The notes: generated by a model not told the origin, from the letters alone. Shown: positions 51,452 through 61,363, counted from the first letter of the stretch. The stretch is 64,000 nucleotides of DNA from PWQG01 sp050486205 (GCA_050486205.1 JBJHCW010000007.1:178677-242676); one strand, 5' to 3'. Numbers and translations: made by a program.

Positions 51452-51469
51452 GCGGCCTGTGCAGGCCGC
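51452..51469. terminator. Hairpin between convergent dnaJ and adenosine kinase genes
   Basis: GCGGCCT and AGGCCGC form a perfect 7-nt stem with loop GTGC. There is no T-run, so it may be a weak bidirectional terminator. Confidence 0.4.
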
Positions 51470-51492
51470 CCACCGCTTGTGCTGTGATCAGC

Positions 51493-52506
51493 CTACAGAC
51501 GATGCTTTTGCACAAAGGTTTCGAGAATTGCCTTGTGCTGCTCCGGCGACAGGCGTGGTCCGATATGTGACACGGTCACGCCAGCCGCCAGGCTGGCCAG
51601 CGCGCCGGCGGCATGCATGCTGTGCCCGTGGGTGATGCCATACAGGAAGGCGCCGGCAAACATGTCGCCGGCTCCGTTGGTATCCACAGCCTTCACGGGT
51701 GCAGCTGCAACTTCCGAATACACTTCCCCGTCAAACAGGCGCGCGCCACGCGCACCCAGTGTGACCACGAACTGGCGCGCAATGCCTTCAATCTTGCGGC
51801 ACGCAGCATCCAGGTCTGCCTCACCTGACCAGGTCAGTGCCTCCTTTTCGTTGCAGAACAGCAGGTCAACCCCGCTATCGCCAAGCACCTCATCGATGCC
51901 GCTGCGGAAGTACTCCAGCATGGACGGATCCGAGAAAGTAAAGGCGGTTCGTACACCATGGCGTTCCGCAGCCTGCTTCAGGGCTATGGCTGCTTCACGC
52001 GCGCTATCGGATGTAACCAGATATCCCTCAATATAGACGTAGCGTGCCTTGGCAATAGCGCTGAGCCGAAGTTCCTTGTGTGAGACTTCCTGGGAAATGC
52101 CCAGATGCGTGAGCATTGTGCGCTCCGCATCGGGCGTGACCATCACCAGACAGCGTCCGGTAGTGCCTGGCTCACGTGTGGGCGAGAGGTTGGTCTGGAT
52201 GTTGTGGTTACCGAGTTCCGAGACGTAGAAATCACCCTGCTCGTCATTGGCAACCTTGCACGAATAGAATGCCGTGCCGCCGAACTGGCTCAGTGCATAC
52301 AGGGTGTTCGCGGCAGAGCCGCCGCCAGCACGCTTTTTCAAAGCATAGTGCCGATAGAGGTCGGCCAGAAGCTGATTCTGCTCGTCCTCGCCAATCAGTG
52401 TCATGAAGCCTTTTTTTATGCCGTTGTCAGCGAGAAACCTGTCGTCAACAAGAAACTCCTTGTCGACCAGTGCGTTGCCTATACCGTAAACGTCGTAAGC
52501 GGACAT
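51493..52506 (-). CDS. PfkB-family adenosine kinase
   Basis: A 337-residue sugar/nucleoside kinase. GGGSAANTLYALSQFGG is the family's first signature and DTNGAGDMFAGAFLYG the second, with the catalytic Asp. Overall it resembles bacterial adenosine kinase-like proteins, which phosphorylate adenosine to AMP for purine salvage; other nucleosides are possible. It is the last gene of a minus-strand run starting at hemJ, 28 nt after hemL. Confidence 0.88.
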   Translation of the reverse strand: MSAYDVYGIGNALVDKEFLVDDRFLADNGIKKGFMTLIGEDEQNQLLADLYRHYALKKRAGGGSAANTLYALSQFGGTAFYSCKVANDEQGDFYVSELGNHNIQTNLSPTREPGTTGRCLVMVTPDAERTMLTHLGISQEVSHKELRLSAIAKARYVYIEGYLVTSDSAREAAIALKQAAERHGVRTAFTFSDPSMLEYFRSGIDEVLGDSGVDLLFCNEKEALTWSGEADLDAACRKIEGIARQFVVTLGARGARLFDGEVYSEVAAAPVKAVDTNGAGDMFAGAFLYGITHGHSMHAAGALASLAAGVTVSHIGPRLSPEQHKAILETFVQKHRL

Positions 52507-52534
52507 GCTGTTTTCCTTTTGCGCGATGGCGCTG

Positions 52535-53836
52535 TTACAACTGCCTGAATGCCTTTTCGGCAGCGTCCAGTGTCAGGTTGATTTCTTTTTCGCCGTGGGC
52601 GGCCGATACGAATCCGGCCTCGAAGGCCGATGGTGCAAGATAGACGCCGGCTTCAAGCATGAGGTGGAAATATTTCCTGAATCGCTCGACATTGCAGGCC
52701 ATGACCTGGCTGAATGTCGAGATGCGTTTTTCTTCCGAGAAAAAACAGCCGAACATGCCGCCTACCTGATTGGTGGTGAACGCAATGCCCGCCGCATCAG
52801 CGCGCTCCCGCAGCCCATTGACCAGTTTCTCGGTATTGGCGTGGAGCTGGATGTAGAAGTTGCTGTCGGCGGTTGCCTTGAGTGTTGCCAGTCCGGCTGC
52901 AACTGCCAGAGGGTTGCCGGCCAGAGTGCCGGCCTGGTACACGCCACCTTCCGGTGCAATGTGTTTCATGATGTCTGCGCGGCCACCAAAGGCGCCTACC
53001 GGCAGGCCGCCACCGATGATCTTGCCCAATGTGGTCAGATCCGGCGTCACGCCATACAGCGATTGGGCGCCAGCAGCTGCTACACGGAAACCGGTCATGA
53101 CTTCGTCAAAGATCAGCACCACGCCGTGTTTTGTACACAGCTCGCGCAATTTCTCCAGAAATCCGGGCACCGGCGGTACACAGTTCATGTTGCCGGCAAC
53201 AGGCTCGATGATCACACAGGCGAGTTCGTCGCCCTTGAGCGTGAACAGCTCTTCAAGCGCTGCAATATCGTTGTAGGGAAGCACCAGCGTCTGTTCTGTG
53301 TAAGCGCGTGGCACGCCGCGGGAGTCGGGTTCGCCCAGTGTCAGGGCGCCTGAGCCAGCCTTGACCAGCAGGCCGTCCACGTGCCCGTGGTAGCAGCCTT
53401 CGAATTTGACGATGTGGTCGCGACCGGTGTAACCCCGTGCCAGGCGAATCGCGCTCATGGTGGCTTCCGTGCCTGAAGTGACAAGTCGCACTTTATCGAT
53501 GGAGCTGACGCGCTCACAGATGAGTCGGGCGATCTCCACTTCGCCGGATGTTGATGCACCGAACCCCAGGCCCCGGTCGAGTTGATCTTTCAGCGCTGCA
53601 ATGACATCGGGGTGGCTGTGCCCGATGATCATCGGACCCCAGGCGCCAACGTAATCGATGTATCTGTTGTTGTCTTCGTCAGTCAGCCAGGCACCGAGTC
53701 CGCTGCGAAAAAACAGCGGCGTGCCGCCCACGCCGCGGAACGCGCGTACAGGTGAGTTGACGCCGCCGGGAATGTATTTCTGCGAGCTTTCGAACAACTC
53801 GGCTGAGCGTTTTGTCCTGTCGGAAAATGCTGTCAT
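52535..53836 (-). CDS. hemL: Glutamate-1-semialdehyde 2,1-aminomutase
   Basis: A 433-residue PLP enzyme of the C5 pathway, making 5-aminolevulinate for haem. Signatures: PGGVNSPVRAF, GTEATMSAIRLARG, LIFDEVMTGFRVA and the PLP lysine segment TLGKIIGGGLPVGAFGG. It overlaps thiE by 4 nt (ATGA), so translation is coupled, and it shares a transcript with hemJ. Confidence 0.97.
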   Translation of the reverse strand: MTAFSDRTKRSAELFESSQKYIPGGVNSPVRAFRGVGGTPLFFRSGLGAWLTDEDNNRYIDYVGAWGPMIIGHSHPDVIAALKDQLDRGLGFGASTSGEVEIARLICERVSSIDKVRLVTSGTEATMSAIRLARGYTGRDHIVKFEGCYHGHVDGLLVKAGSGALTLGEPDSRGVPRAYTEQTLVLPYNDIAALEELFTLKGDELACVIIEPVAGNMNCVPPVPGFLEKLRELCTKHGVVLIFDEVMTGFRVAAAGAQSLYGVTPDLTTLGKIIGGGLPVGAFGGRADIMKHIAPEGGVYQAGTLAGNPLAVAAGLATLKATADSNFYIQLHANTEKLVNGLRERADAAGIAFTTNQVGGMFGCFFSEEKRISTFSQVMACNVERFRKYFHLMLEAGVYLAPSAFEAGFVSAAHGEKEINLTLDAAEKAFRQL

Positions 53837-54474
53837 GACTGCCTCTGGAACAATGTATTGAGTGAGCGGGCGCGCTCGGCAACCGCTGGTGTTGAAAAAA
53901 GGTAATGAATCACTGCCAGCATATCGGCGCCTGCACTGATCAGTGAGGCGCCATTGTCGGCATTGACGCCACCGATTGCAACAATCGGCAGGTCAACAGC
54001 GGCGCGAATTGTGGCCAGGTTGTCGAGCGTGGCCGGGGGTGCCTCGGGCTTGGTCTGCGAGGGGAAAAAGCGCCCGACAGCCACATAACTGGCGCCGTGA
54101 GCGCGGGCGCGTTGTGCATTTTCCACGCTGGCATGGCAGGTGGCGCCAATGATGGCCTGAGGACCGAGTCGCTGCCGGGCTTCGGCAACTGTGGTGTCGC
54201 TCTGCCCAAGGTGTACACCATCGGCCCCGGTTGAGAGGCACAGTGACACATCATCGTTGACCAGCAAGGGCACGCGCCATTGCCGACATAGCCTGAGCAA
54301 CGCCTTCAGTTCATTCTGTCTGGTTGTTTCGTCGGCGAGTTTGTTGCGGTACTGCAGCAGGGAGACACCGCCTGACAGGGCACCGCGACAGCGCGCAATG
54401 AGTTGACCGCCACTGAGCAGGTCTGGGTCGGTGATGGCATAGACACCGCGAAGTTTCGGATGTGCTGCGTTCAT
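53833..54474 (-). CDS. thiE: Thiamine-phosphate synthase
   Basis: A 213-residue TIM-barrel enzyme that joins the HMP pyrophosphate and thiazole phosphate moieties. GVSLLQYRNK, LLVNDDVSLCLSTGADGVHLGQSD, IGATCHA and PIVAIGGVNADN are characteristic. It overlaps thiD upstream and hemL downstream by 4 nt each. Confidence 0.96.
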   Translation of the reverse strand: MNAAHPKLRGVYAITDPDLLSGGQLIARCRGALSGGVSLLQYRNKLADETTRQNELKALLRLCRQWRVPLLVNDDVSLCLSTGADGVHLGQSDTTVAEARQRLGPQAIIGATCHASVENAQRARAHGASYVAVGRFFPSQTKPEAPPATLDNLATIRAAVDLPIVAIGGVNADNGASLISAGADMLAVIHYLFSTPAVAERARSLNTLFQRQS

Positions 54475-55280
54475 CGTTTTTCAGATTGATGCCAGTAGCC
54501 ACGATCGGGCATGTGTTGACCACAGCCGAAACGCAGGCCGGCTTCCAGTGCGTGCCATGTGTAATGTTGTGCCTGCATCACGGCCTCGTGCATGCTGAAG
54601 CCGTGAGCCAGAAAGCCTGCCAGCGAAGCGGCCAGTGTGCAGCCGGAGCCGTGGTACTCATGTGGCAGGCGCGGCCACTCAAAGCATCGCACGGGCTGGT
54701 GCTGGGTATAGAGACGATTGATCACTTTGGATTCATTGAGATGGGTGCCCGTCAGCAGCACATGACGGCAGCCGGTGTCCAGCAGCTCAATGGCTCCGGC
54801 ATCCAGAGTGTCACTGCTGGTGGCCAGTTGGTCGAGTTCATAGCTGTTGGGTGTGATGACGTGTGCCAACGGCAGCAGCAGTGTGTGGAAGGCCCGGACA
54901 AGTTCATCGGAACTCAAGCTGAAACCGCCGCCAGCCTTGAGCACAGGGTCCACCACCACCGGGATATCCGGGTAGTCCTGCAGCAGGGTGTGGATAACCT
55001 CCATCATTTCGGCACTGCTGATCAGGCCGATCTTGAAGGCCTGAACCGGAATATCTTCAAGCACTGCTCGAGCCTGCTCGATCACCAGCATGGGGTCACA
55101 GGGCACGACCTTGATGATGTTGCGTGTGTCCTGCACGGTCTGCGCGGTGATGACCGGCGCAGCATGGCATCCGGCGCTGAACAGCGCCTCGATGTCGGCC
55201 TGGATGCCCGCGCCGCCACAGGGGTCGAGGCCGGAAAAACACAGGACAGTGGGGCGTGTTTCGTTGGTGTTCAGGGACAT
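54471..55280 (-). CDS. thiD: Hydroxymethylpyrimidine (phosphate) kinase
   Basis: A 269-residue ribokinase-fold enzyme that phosphorylates HMP and HMP-P for thiamine synthesis. LCFSGLDPCGGAGIQADIE is the family N-terminus; VVVDPVLKAGGG and HEYHGSGCTLAASLAGFL carry the anion hole and catalytic Cys region. GGAGG lies 5 nt before ATG 55280. I see no TPP riboswitch ahead of it. It is coupled to thiE. Confidence 0.95.
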   Translation of the reverse strand: MSLNTNETRPTVLCFSGLDPCGGAGIQADIEALFSAGCHAAPVITAQTVQDTRNIIKVVPCDPMLVIEQARAVLEDIPVQAFKIGLISSAEMMEVIHTLLQDYPDIPVVVDPVLKAGGGFSLSSDELVRAFHTLLLPLAHVITPNSYELDQLATSSDTLDAGAIELLDTGCRHVLLTGTHLNESKVINRLYTQHQPVRCFEWPRLPHEYHGSGCTLAASLAGFLAHGFSMHEAVMQAQHYTWHALEAGLRFGCGQHMPDRGYWHQSEKR

Positions 55281-55299
55281 ACAACCTCCCTGGCGTGGA

Positions 55300-55722
55300 C
55301 TAGAAAGGTTTGACCACAACCAGAATGACAATGGCGATCAGCAACAGGACCGGCATTTCATTGTACCAGCGAAAGAATACGTGGCTACGGGTATTGCTGC
55401 CTTCTCTGAGTTTGACCAAAAACCACCAGCAGCTGACATGATAGGCAATCAGCAGTACCACCAGCGTGAGTTTGGCGTGCATCCAGCCCTGACTCATGTA
55501 AAAACCGGGTGCAAAGGATATCAGCCACAGGCCCAGTGCCACGGTGACCACCGCCGCGGGGGTCATGATGCCCCAGAACAGTTTCCGCTCCATGATCACA
55601 AAGCGATCCCTGCTGATCTGGTCCTCGGCCATGCTGTGGTAGACATAGAGACGGGGCAGATAGAACAGACCGGCGAACCAGCTGATTACTGCGACGATAT
55701 GAAAGGCTTCCACCCAGGGCAT
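55300..55722 (-). CDS. hemJ: Protoporphyrinogen oxidase HemJ
   Basis: A 140-residue membrane protein with four helices, starting MPWVEAFHIVAVISWFAGLF, the typical HemJ beginning with the conserved His; LYVYH and a later Lys/His pair are present. It oxidises protoporphyrinogen IX in the inner membrane. GGAG lies 8 nt before ATG 55722; longer starts are possible but atypical. thiD follows after 19 nt, and hemL is in the same run, joining two haem steps. Confidence 0.92.
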   Translation of the reverse strand: MPWVEAFHIVAVISWFAGLFYLPRLYVYHSMAEDQISRDRFVIMERKLFWGIMTPAAVVTVALGLWLISFAPGFYMSQGWMHAKLTLVVLLIAYHVSCWWFLVKLREGSNTRSHVFFRWYNEMPVLLLIAIVILVVVKPF

Positions 55723-55803
55723 GGCACGATCTCCGAATGCTTGTAGCGCGATGTCTGGTAGAATACATGTCGCAAGCAAATTCGCAAGCTCAGGGAGCAT
55801 GAA

Positions 55804-56841
55804 GTGATCAAGGCAGCAATTGTTGGTGGAACCGGGTACACAGGTGTTGAACTGCTGCGTCTGTTGGCGCCGCGTTCAGATGTCAGTGTGGAGGTGATAA
55901 CGTCACGGGAGATGGCCGGCACAGCTGTTGGCGACGTATTCCCGAATCTGCGTGGGCATCTGGATCTGGCTTTCAGCGAACCGGACACGGATCAGCTGGC
56001 CGCCTGTGACGTGGTGTTCTACGCCACGCCTCACGCTGTTGCCATGAAAACTGCGGCCGAGCTGATGGCACGCGATGTCCGGGTGATTGATCTGTCGGCT
56101 GATTACCGACTGCAGGACATCGAGACCTGGGAGAAGTGGTATGGTGTGCGGCACGAGAGCCCGGAGTTGGTGAGCAAGGCGGTTTACGGTATGCCTGAGA
56201 TGAATAGGGAGGCCATTCGTGATGCGCAACTTGTTGCGGTGCCGGGTTGTTATCCAACGGCGATACAGCTGGGCTACCTGCCGCTGCTGGAAGCCGGTCT
56301 GGTGGATACCGGCAGTTTGATTGCCGACGCCAAATCCGGGGTCAGCGGCGCCGGGCGCAAGGTTGCCATGCGAACCCTGCTTTGTGAAGCCTCTGAGTCA
56401 ATGAGTGCCTACGGTGTAAGCGGCCACCGTCACCTGCCGGAAATCGCTCAGACCCTGCGTGGCTTTTCCGGCAGCGATGTTGGCCTGACGTTCATTCCGC
56501 ACCTCACGCCCATGGTGCGCGGCATTCATGCCACCTTGTATGCACGACCGTTGGGTGCAACCAGTGCCGGGCAATTGCAGGGCCTTTATGAGCAGCGATT
56601 CGCCAAGGAGCCCTTTGTTGATGTGCTGCCTGCGGGCATGGTTCCTGAAACACGCAGCGTGAAGGCCTCCAACTACTGCCAGATATCAGTCACCCATCTG
56701 CCCGCAAGCAACATGATTGTGGTCTTGTCGGTGGTTGACAACCTCGTCAAGGGGTCATCGGGTCAGGCCATTCAGAACATGAACATCATGTTCGGTTTGC
56801 CGGAAACCACCGGTCTGGATCAGGTATCAGTGTTGCTGTGA
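55804..56841 (+). CDS. argC: N-acetyl-gamma-glutamyl-phosphate reductase
   Basis: A 345-residue enzyme of arginine synthesis. The NADP-binding motif GGTGYTGVELLR is at 8-19, the catalytic Cys in VPGCYPTA at about 148, and SGVSGAGRK and HRHLPEI are present. It starts at a GTG (55804) with GGGAG 7 nt upstream. It is divergent from hemJ and alone among the arg genes here. Confidence 0.97.
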   Translation: MIKAAIVGGTGYTGVELLRLLAPRSDVSVEVITSREMAGTAVGDVFPNLRGHLDLAFSEPDTDQLAACDVVFYATPHAVAMKTAAELMARDVRVIDLSADYRLQDIETWEKWYGVRHESPELVSKAVYGMPEMNREAIRDAQLVAVPGCYPTAIQLGYLPLLEAGLVDTGSLIADAKSGVSGAGRKVAMRTLLCEASESMSAYGVSGHRHLPEIAQTLRGFSGSDVGLTFIPHLTPMVRGIHATLYARPLGATSAGQLQGLYEQRFAKEPFVDVLPAGMVPETRSVKASNYCQISVTHLPASNMIVVLSVVDNLVKGSSGQAIQNMNIMFGLPETTGLDQVSVLL

Positions 56842-56927
56842 ACTCCGGTAGATGAGGTTCAGCTGAATAGTTGACTGTTTTACTTGGTTATGGCGTAATG
56901 CCAGCACACTTCGATGGGATACCACGC

Positions 56928-57281
56928 ATGTCAGCAGTACAGTCACAGGAACCGGCAATTGTCACCTTGACAGATAATGCCGCCGATCGTGTCCGCAATC
57001 TGCTTGCCGAGGATGGCAAGCAGGACATGAAGTTGCGGGTGTATGTTACCGGCGGTGGCTGTTCGGGTTTCCAGTACGGCTTCAATTTCGAGGAGGCAGT
57101 GGCTGAGGACGACACCGTGGTGGAACAGAAGGGTGCAACCCTGTTGATCGACCCCCTCAGCTATCAGTACCTGGCCGGATCTCGTGTGGACTACGTTGAG
57201 AACCTCCAGGGATCCCGCTTTATCGTGGAGAACCCGCTGGCCACCACAACCTGTGGTTGTGGCTCATCCTTTTCAATCTGA
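56928..57281 (+). CDS. erpA: Iron-sulfur insertion protein ErpA
   Basis: A 117-residue A-type Fe-S carrier. The three conserved cysteines lie in TGGGCSGFQYG and the C-terminal TTCGCGSSFSI. It delivers clusters to proteins such as IspG/IspH. I take ATG 56928, with GGGA 8 nt upstream. Its last 9 nt overlap the end of the convergent anmK. Confidence 0.95.
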   Translation: MSAVQSQEPAIVTLTDNAADRVRNLLAEDGKQDMKLRVYVTGGGCSGFQYGFNFEEAVAEDDTVVEQKGATLLIDPLSYQYLAGSRVDYVENLQGSRFIVENPLATTTCGCGSSFSI

Positions 57282-58403
57282 TTGCCGGCCCGCGAAGTAT
57301 CGCCCGCCCAGCACACAGGGGCGCCGGGCGCCAGTCAGGCGGGTGCAATCAACCGCCCGGGATTCGACGTTCTGTTTTGCCAGCCAGGCGAAACACATGG
57401 CCTCCATCCAGTCTGCCGGTACACCATGCTCGTCACTGCCGCTGACTTTCACTGCACCGGTGAGCTGGTCAAGTCGCTGAACCAGCGCCGTGTTACGCGC
57501 GCCGCCGCCGCACAGCAGCAATTCATCACAGTCTGACATCACCTGCATCAGGGTATCCGCAACGCTGCGAGCACTCACTTCCAGCAGGGTGCGCTGAACG
57601 TCTTCCGGTGCCAGATGCTGGAACGGCTTCAATTGCTGGTGCAACCACTGTGGATTGAACAGTTCCCGGCCGGTGCTCTTGGGGGGCTGGAGTGAGAACC
57701 AGCCATCGGCCAGGCAACGGTCCAGCAAGGCCTGGTCAAACTTGCCACTGGCTGCCCAGGCGCCATCTGCATCGTAATTGACACCCTTGTGCTCATTGAT
57801 CCAGATATCCATCAATACATTGGCCGGCCCGGTATCAAAACCACTGACAGGCGCCTGGCTACCGGCTGGCAGCAGGGTCAGATTGGCGATACCGCCAAGA
57901 TTGAGAACCGCCCGATTCCGTGTCTGATGGGCAAACCTTGCTTTGTGGAACAGTGGTGCCAGTGGTGCACCCTGACCGCCGGCTGCCATGTCCATGCGAC
58001 GAAAGTCGGCAACCGTATCAATGCCGGTAGCCGAGGAGATGGTGTTGGGGTCACCGATCTGCAGCGTGAACGGAAATTCACCCTCAGGCTGGTGGTAGAC
58101 CGTCTGGCCATGACTGCCTATGGCGGTCACGCGTGACGGGACCACGCTGGCTTTGGCCAGAAGTTGATTGATTGACTCTGCAATGCAGCGACCGACCTCT
58201 ATGTCCAGACTGCCGAGTTCAGGCAGGCTTGTGTTGGCACCATGACACAGTTCAAGCAGGCGCTTGCGCAGGGGCTGGGGCATGGGTGTGAAGTGGGTGT
58301 CGACCAATACCGGTTCAGTGGCATTGAAGTCGATCAGCGCGCAGTCAATACCATCCATGCTGGTGCCGGAGATGGTACCGACATAATAGTCCGGAGCAGT
58401 CAT
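57273..58403 (-). CDS. anmK: Anhydro-N-acetylmuramic acid kinase
   Basis: A 376-residue kinase of peptidoglycan recycling that cleaves and phosphorylates 1,6-anhydroMurNAc. GTISGTSMDGIDCALID, IGSHGQTVYH, NLGGIANLT and GFDTGPANVLMD mark the family. An M23 peptidase gene lies upstream in the same direction, 29 nt away, a common pairing of wall turnover genes. Confidence 0.96.
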   Translation of the reverse strand: MTAPDYYVGTISGTSMDGIDCALIDFNATEPVLVDTHFTPMPQPLRKRLLELCHGANTSLPELGSLDIEVGRCIAESINQLLAKASVVPSRVTAIGSHGQTVYHQPEGEFPFTLQIGDPNTISSATGIDTVADFRRMDMAAGGQGAPLAPLFHKARFAHQTRNRAVLNLGGIANLTLLPAGSQAPVSGFDTGPANVLMDIWINEHKGVNYDADGAWAASGKFDQALLDRCLADGWFSLQPPKSTGRELFNPQWLHQQLKPFQHLAPEDVQRTLLEVSARSVADTLMQVMSDCDELLLCGGGARNTALVQRLDQLTGAVKVSGSDEHGVPADWMEAMCFAWLAKQNVESRAVDCTRLTGARRPCVLGGRYFAGRQSD

Positions 58404-58432
58404 GCTTGCCTCAAGTGGCGGCCGGGCAGGTC

Positions 58433-59884
58433 TCAGTCGGCTGATGCTGCGCCGTTGTCACGGGCCGAGTAGCTGATCAGGCGATTGTCACCGTCCCGCT
58501 CTTCGAAACGCTGCAGTATGTCGCGTGTCTGGGATCGGAATCGGGCCAGTTCACGCTCTTCCAGGGAAACTGCCAGTGGCAACTCGTCCAGAATGGTTCT
58601 GGGGTCCTTGTGGACGCCGTTGACCAGGAACTCGTAATGCAGGTGCGGGCCTGTGGCGGCGCCGGTTGAACCAACGTAGCCGATGATCTGCCCCTGACGC
58701 ACCCGGGCTCCGCGTCTCACACCATTTGCGTAAGCATTCAGGTGGGCGTATTTGGTTTCAAAGTTGCCCGGATGCTCAAGCACAATCAGGTGGCCGAAAG
58801 AACCGTTGCGTGCAGCCCAGGTGACTGTGCCATCGGCGGTTGCGCGCACCGGTGTGCCTGTGGGCGCGGCGTAGTCTGTGCCCCGATGTGCCCTGATGGT
58901 GTTCAGGATCGGGTGCCTTCGATTGGGATTGAAGTTGGAGCTGATACGAAACACATCCAGGGGATTCCGCAGGAACGCGGTTCGCATGCTTTCTCCGTCC
59001 GGTGTGAAGTAGCCGGTTTCGCCCTTGTCATTGATATAGCGCAGTGCAACATGCTCGCGGCCACGGTTGATGAAGCGGGCGCCCAGAATGGGCCCGGTGC
59101 CAACCAGTTCGTCTTCAAGGTACAATTCTTCGTAGATCAGGCTGAATTCGTCACCCTGGCGGGGATCAAGAATGAAATCGATCACGCCGCCGAAAATGTC
59201 GGCCATCTGCATGATCACACTGGCAGGAATGCTGGCACGTTGACCGGCCATGAACAGGCTGTCGGTAAGTTCGCCTTCACGCATCGTCTGGCGTATTTCG
59301 GGCTCGCGGCGGATGGGTTCAACCTCGTAACGGGCATCACGCAAGGTGAATGCATAACCGTCCAGCGGGGATGTCAAGACCTGCAGCTCTTCCAGCAGCC
59401 CCGGTTCGGGAATGTAGAAGGCCAGTTGATAACCGGGATGAAGGCGATTGAGAATGGTGGCATCGGAGCCACTGTCGAGCAGTCTGTGCAGGTCGCGGGC
59501 TGACAGTCCGACCCGGGAAAAGAGTGAGGACAGGTTGTCGCCGGATTGAACCTCGATTTCGGTCCAGTTCTCGCTGCTGTCAGCGAGCTTGTCCGCAGCG
59601 CGTCTGTCGGCCAGTGGCCCGGCCGAGGCGCGAAGTGCGTCTTCGGTCTCCGAATCCTGTGTCAGTGCAGCGATCAATGAGTCCGGGCGTGATGCTGGTG
59701 ATATGCCGGCGAGTCCGGCAGCCACCGTTCGGGTGTCTGCCGTGGCGCGGTTACCGTATGCTGTCTCGTCCGGAGTGCTCAGCAACAGCGCCAGCAGTGC
59801 CACGACGAGCAGGCTGGCCATGATGAAATGCTTGCGAAGATAATGATGTCTGACAGTGCGCCCGTTGTTTTTGGTCGAATCCAT
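58433..59884 (-). CDS. M23-family murein endopeptidase (MepM-like)
   Basis: A 483-residue envelope protein. One N-terminal membrane anchor (about 22-40) leads to a LysM-like/OapA region (WTEIEVQSGDNLSSLFSRVGLS), a middle domain and the M23 domain: HRGTDYAAPTGTPV and HLHYEFLVNG hold the zinc ligands. It is expected to cut peptide cross-links in the periplasm. I use ATG 59884; the longer frame from 59923 begins with TTG. It precedes anmK and is divergent from tyrS. Confidence 0.92.
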   Translation of the reverse strand: MDSTKNNGRTVRHHYLRKHFIMASLLVVALLALLLSTPDETAYGNRATADTRTVAAGLAGISPASRPDSLIAALTQDSETEDALRASAGPLADRRAADKLADSSENWTEIEVQSGDNLSSLFSRVGLSARDLHRLLDSGSDATILNRLHPGYQLAFYIPEPGLLEELQVLTSPLDGYAFTLRDARYEVEPIRREPEIRQTMREGELTDSLFMAGQRASIPASVIMQMADIFGGVIDFILDPRQGDEFSLIYEELYLEDELVGTGPILGARFINRGREHVALRYINDKGETGYFTPDGESMRTAFLRNPLDVFRISSNFNPNRRHPILNTIRAHRGTDYAAPTGTPVRATADGTVTWAARNGSFGHLIVLEHPGNFETKYAHLNAYANGVRRGARVRQGQIIGYVGSTGAATGPHLHYEFLVNGVHKDPRTILDELPLAVSLEERELARFRSQTRDILQRFEERDGDNRLISYSARDNGAASAD

Positions 59885-60085
59885 GATCACGGCTGTTTTT
59901 GGTGTTGATTTTTTGACCCCCAAAAAAAAGTGTCAGGGGAAAAGTTATCGGCAAATCTTAAGGCATTTAGAGTTCACGTCAAGCGCAAATAGTTGTGGTA
60001 TTGGAATCTGTGGATTTATTCACGTTATGCATACGTGTAGAATCTGCGCTCTTTCAGAGACACGCACCAGTGGTGGAAGGACAAT

Positions 60086-61363
60086 ATGGCTGACAGACCC
60101 GATATTCTTGCCGACTTGCGCGCGCGGGCGCTGATTGCCCAGATGACGGCAGAAGATGGTATGGCTGAGCATCTCGCAGGGCAGTCCCGCACACTTTATA
60201 GCGGTTTTGATCCCACGGCAGAGAGTCTTCATATAGGCCACCTGGTGCCTTTGCTGGCCTTGCAGCGTTTTCAGCGTGCCGGGCACAAACCGATTGCACT
60301 TGTTGGCGGTGCTACCGGGCTGATCGGAGATCCAAGCTTCAAGGCTGCCGAGCGTCAGCTCAATACGGCGGATGTGGTCGAGTTGTGGGTTGATCGTATC
60401 AAGCGCCAGGTCAGTCAATTTCTGGATTTCGACTGTGGTGCCAATTCTGCGCTTGTTGTCAACAATCTGGACTGGACCAGAGATCGCAATGTGCTGGACT
60501 TTCTGCGTGATGTGGGCAAGCACTTTTCTGTCAATGCGATGATCCAGAAGGAATCGGTCAAGCAGCGCCTGGAAAGGGAAGGTGCCGGTATTTCTTTTAC
60601 CGAGTTCAGTTACATGTTGCTGCAGTCGCTGGACTTTGCCGAACTATACGCCCGTTATGGTTGCACCCTGCAGATTGGAGGCAGTGACCAGTGGGGTAAT
60701 ATCACCGGCGGTATCGACCTGACTCGGCGTCTGCACAGGGCCCAGGCTTACGGCATCACCCTGCCGCTGGTGACCAAGGCCGATGGCCAGAAATTCGGCA
60801 AGACCGAGTCAGGCACGATCTGGCTGGACCCGGCCAAGACCTCGCCCTACGCCTTCTATCAGTTCTGGCTCAATACCGCCGATGCTGATGTTTACCGGTT
60901 CCTTTATTATTTCACCTTCCTGTCACCGGCCGAGATCGCCGGTATCGAGGAAGAGGACAAGGCAATTGCCGGCAAGCCCAGGGCGCAGGGTGTGCTGGCC
61001 CGTGAGGCAACCCTGCTGGTGCATGGCAACGAGGGGCTTCAGGCGGCTGAGCGCATCAGTCGGGCCTTGTTCTCCGGAGAGATTGCCAGCCTGACAGAGC
61101 CTGATCTTGAGCAGCTTCAACTTGACGGCTTGCCGGCCACTGATGTGGGCGGGCGGCAGTTGAGCCTGCTGGAAGCGCTGGTAGAAACTGGCCTGGCCGC
61201 ATCAAACAGGGCGGGCCGTGAATTCATCGGCAACAACGCGGTAGTTGTGAACGGGTACAGGTGGCAGGATGAGGCTGAACTGCTGTCGGCTGACAAGGCG
61301 CTGTATGGTCGGTATTTTGTGCTTCGGCGTGGCAAAAAACAGTTCCATTTGTTGGCTGTCTGA
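60086..61363 (+). CDS. tyrS: Tyrosyl-tRNA synthetase
   Basis: A 425-residue class I synthetase. The HIGH motif is in ESLHIGHLVP, the KMSKS-type motif is KFGKTES, GGSDQWGNITGG binds tyrosine, and an S4 RNA-binding domain ends the protein (REFIGNNAVVVNGYRW). It attaches Tyr to tRNA-Tyr. It lies directly ahead of the rRNA operon, an arrangement seen in several gammaproteobacteria. Confidence 0.97.
   Translation: MADRPDILADLRARALIAQMTAEDGMAEHLAGQSRTLYSGFDPTAESLHIGHLVPLLALQRFQRAGHKPIALVGGATGLIGDPSFKAAERQLNTADVVELWVDRIKRQVSQFLDFDCGANSALVVNNLDWTRDRNVLDFLRDVGKHFSVNAMIQKESVKQRLEREGAGISFTEFSYMLLQSLDFAELYARYGCTLQIGGSDQWGNITGGIDLTRRLHRAQAYGITLPLVTKADGQKFGKTESGTIWLDPAKTSPYAFYQFWLNTADADVYRFLYYFTFLSPAEIAGIEEEDKAIAGKPRAQGVLAREATLLVHGNEGLQAAERISRALFSGEIASLTEPDLEQLQLDGLPATDVGGRQLSLLEALVETGLAASNRAGREFIGNNAVVVNGYRWQDEAELLSADKALYGRYFVLRRGKKQFHLLAV

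Noticed and set aside
55281..55299. TPP riboswitch before thiD
   Set aside because: Only 19 nt separate hemJ and thiD, too short, and no thi-box sequence is present.
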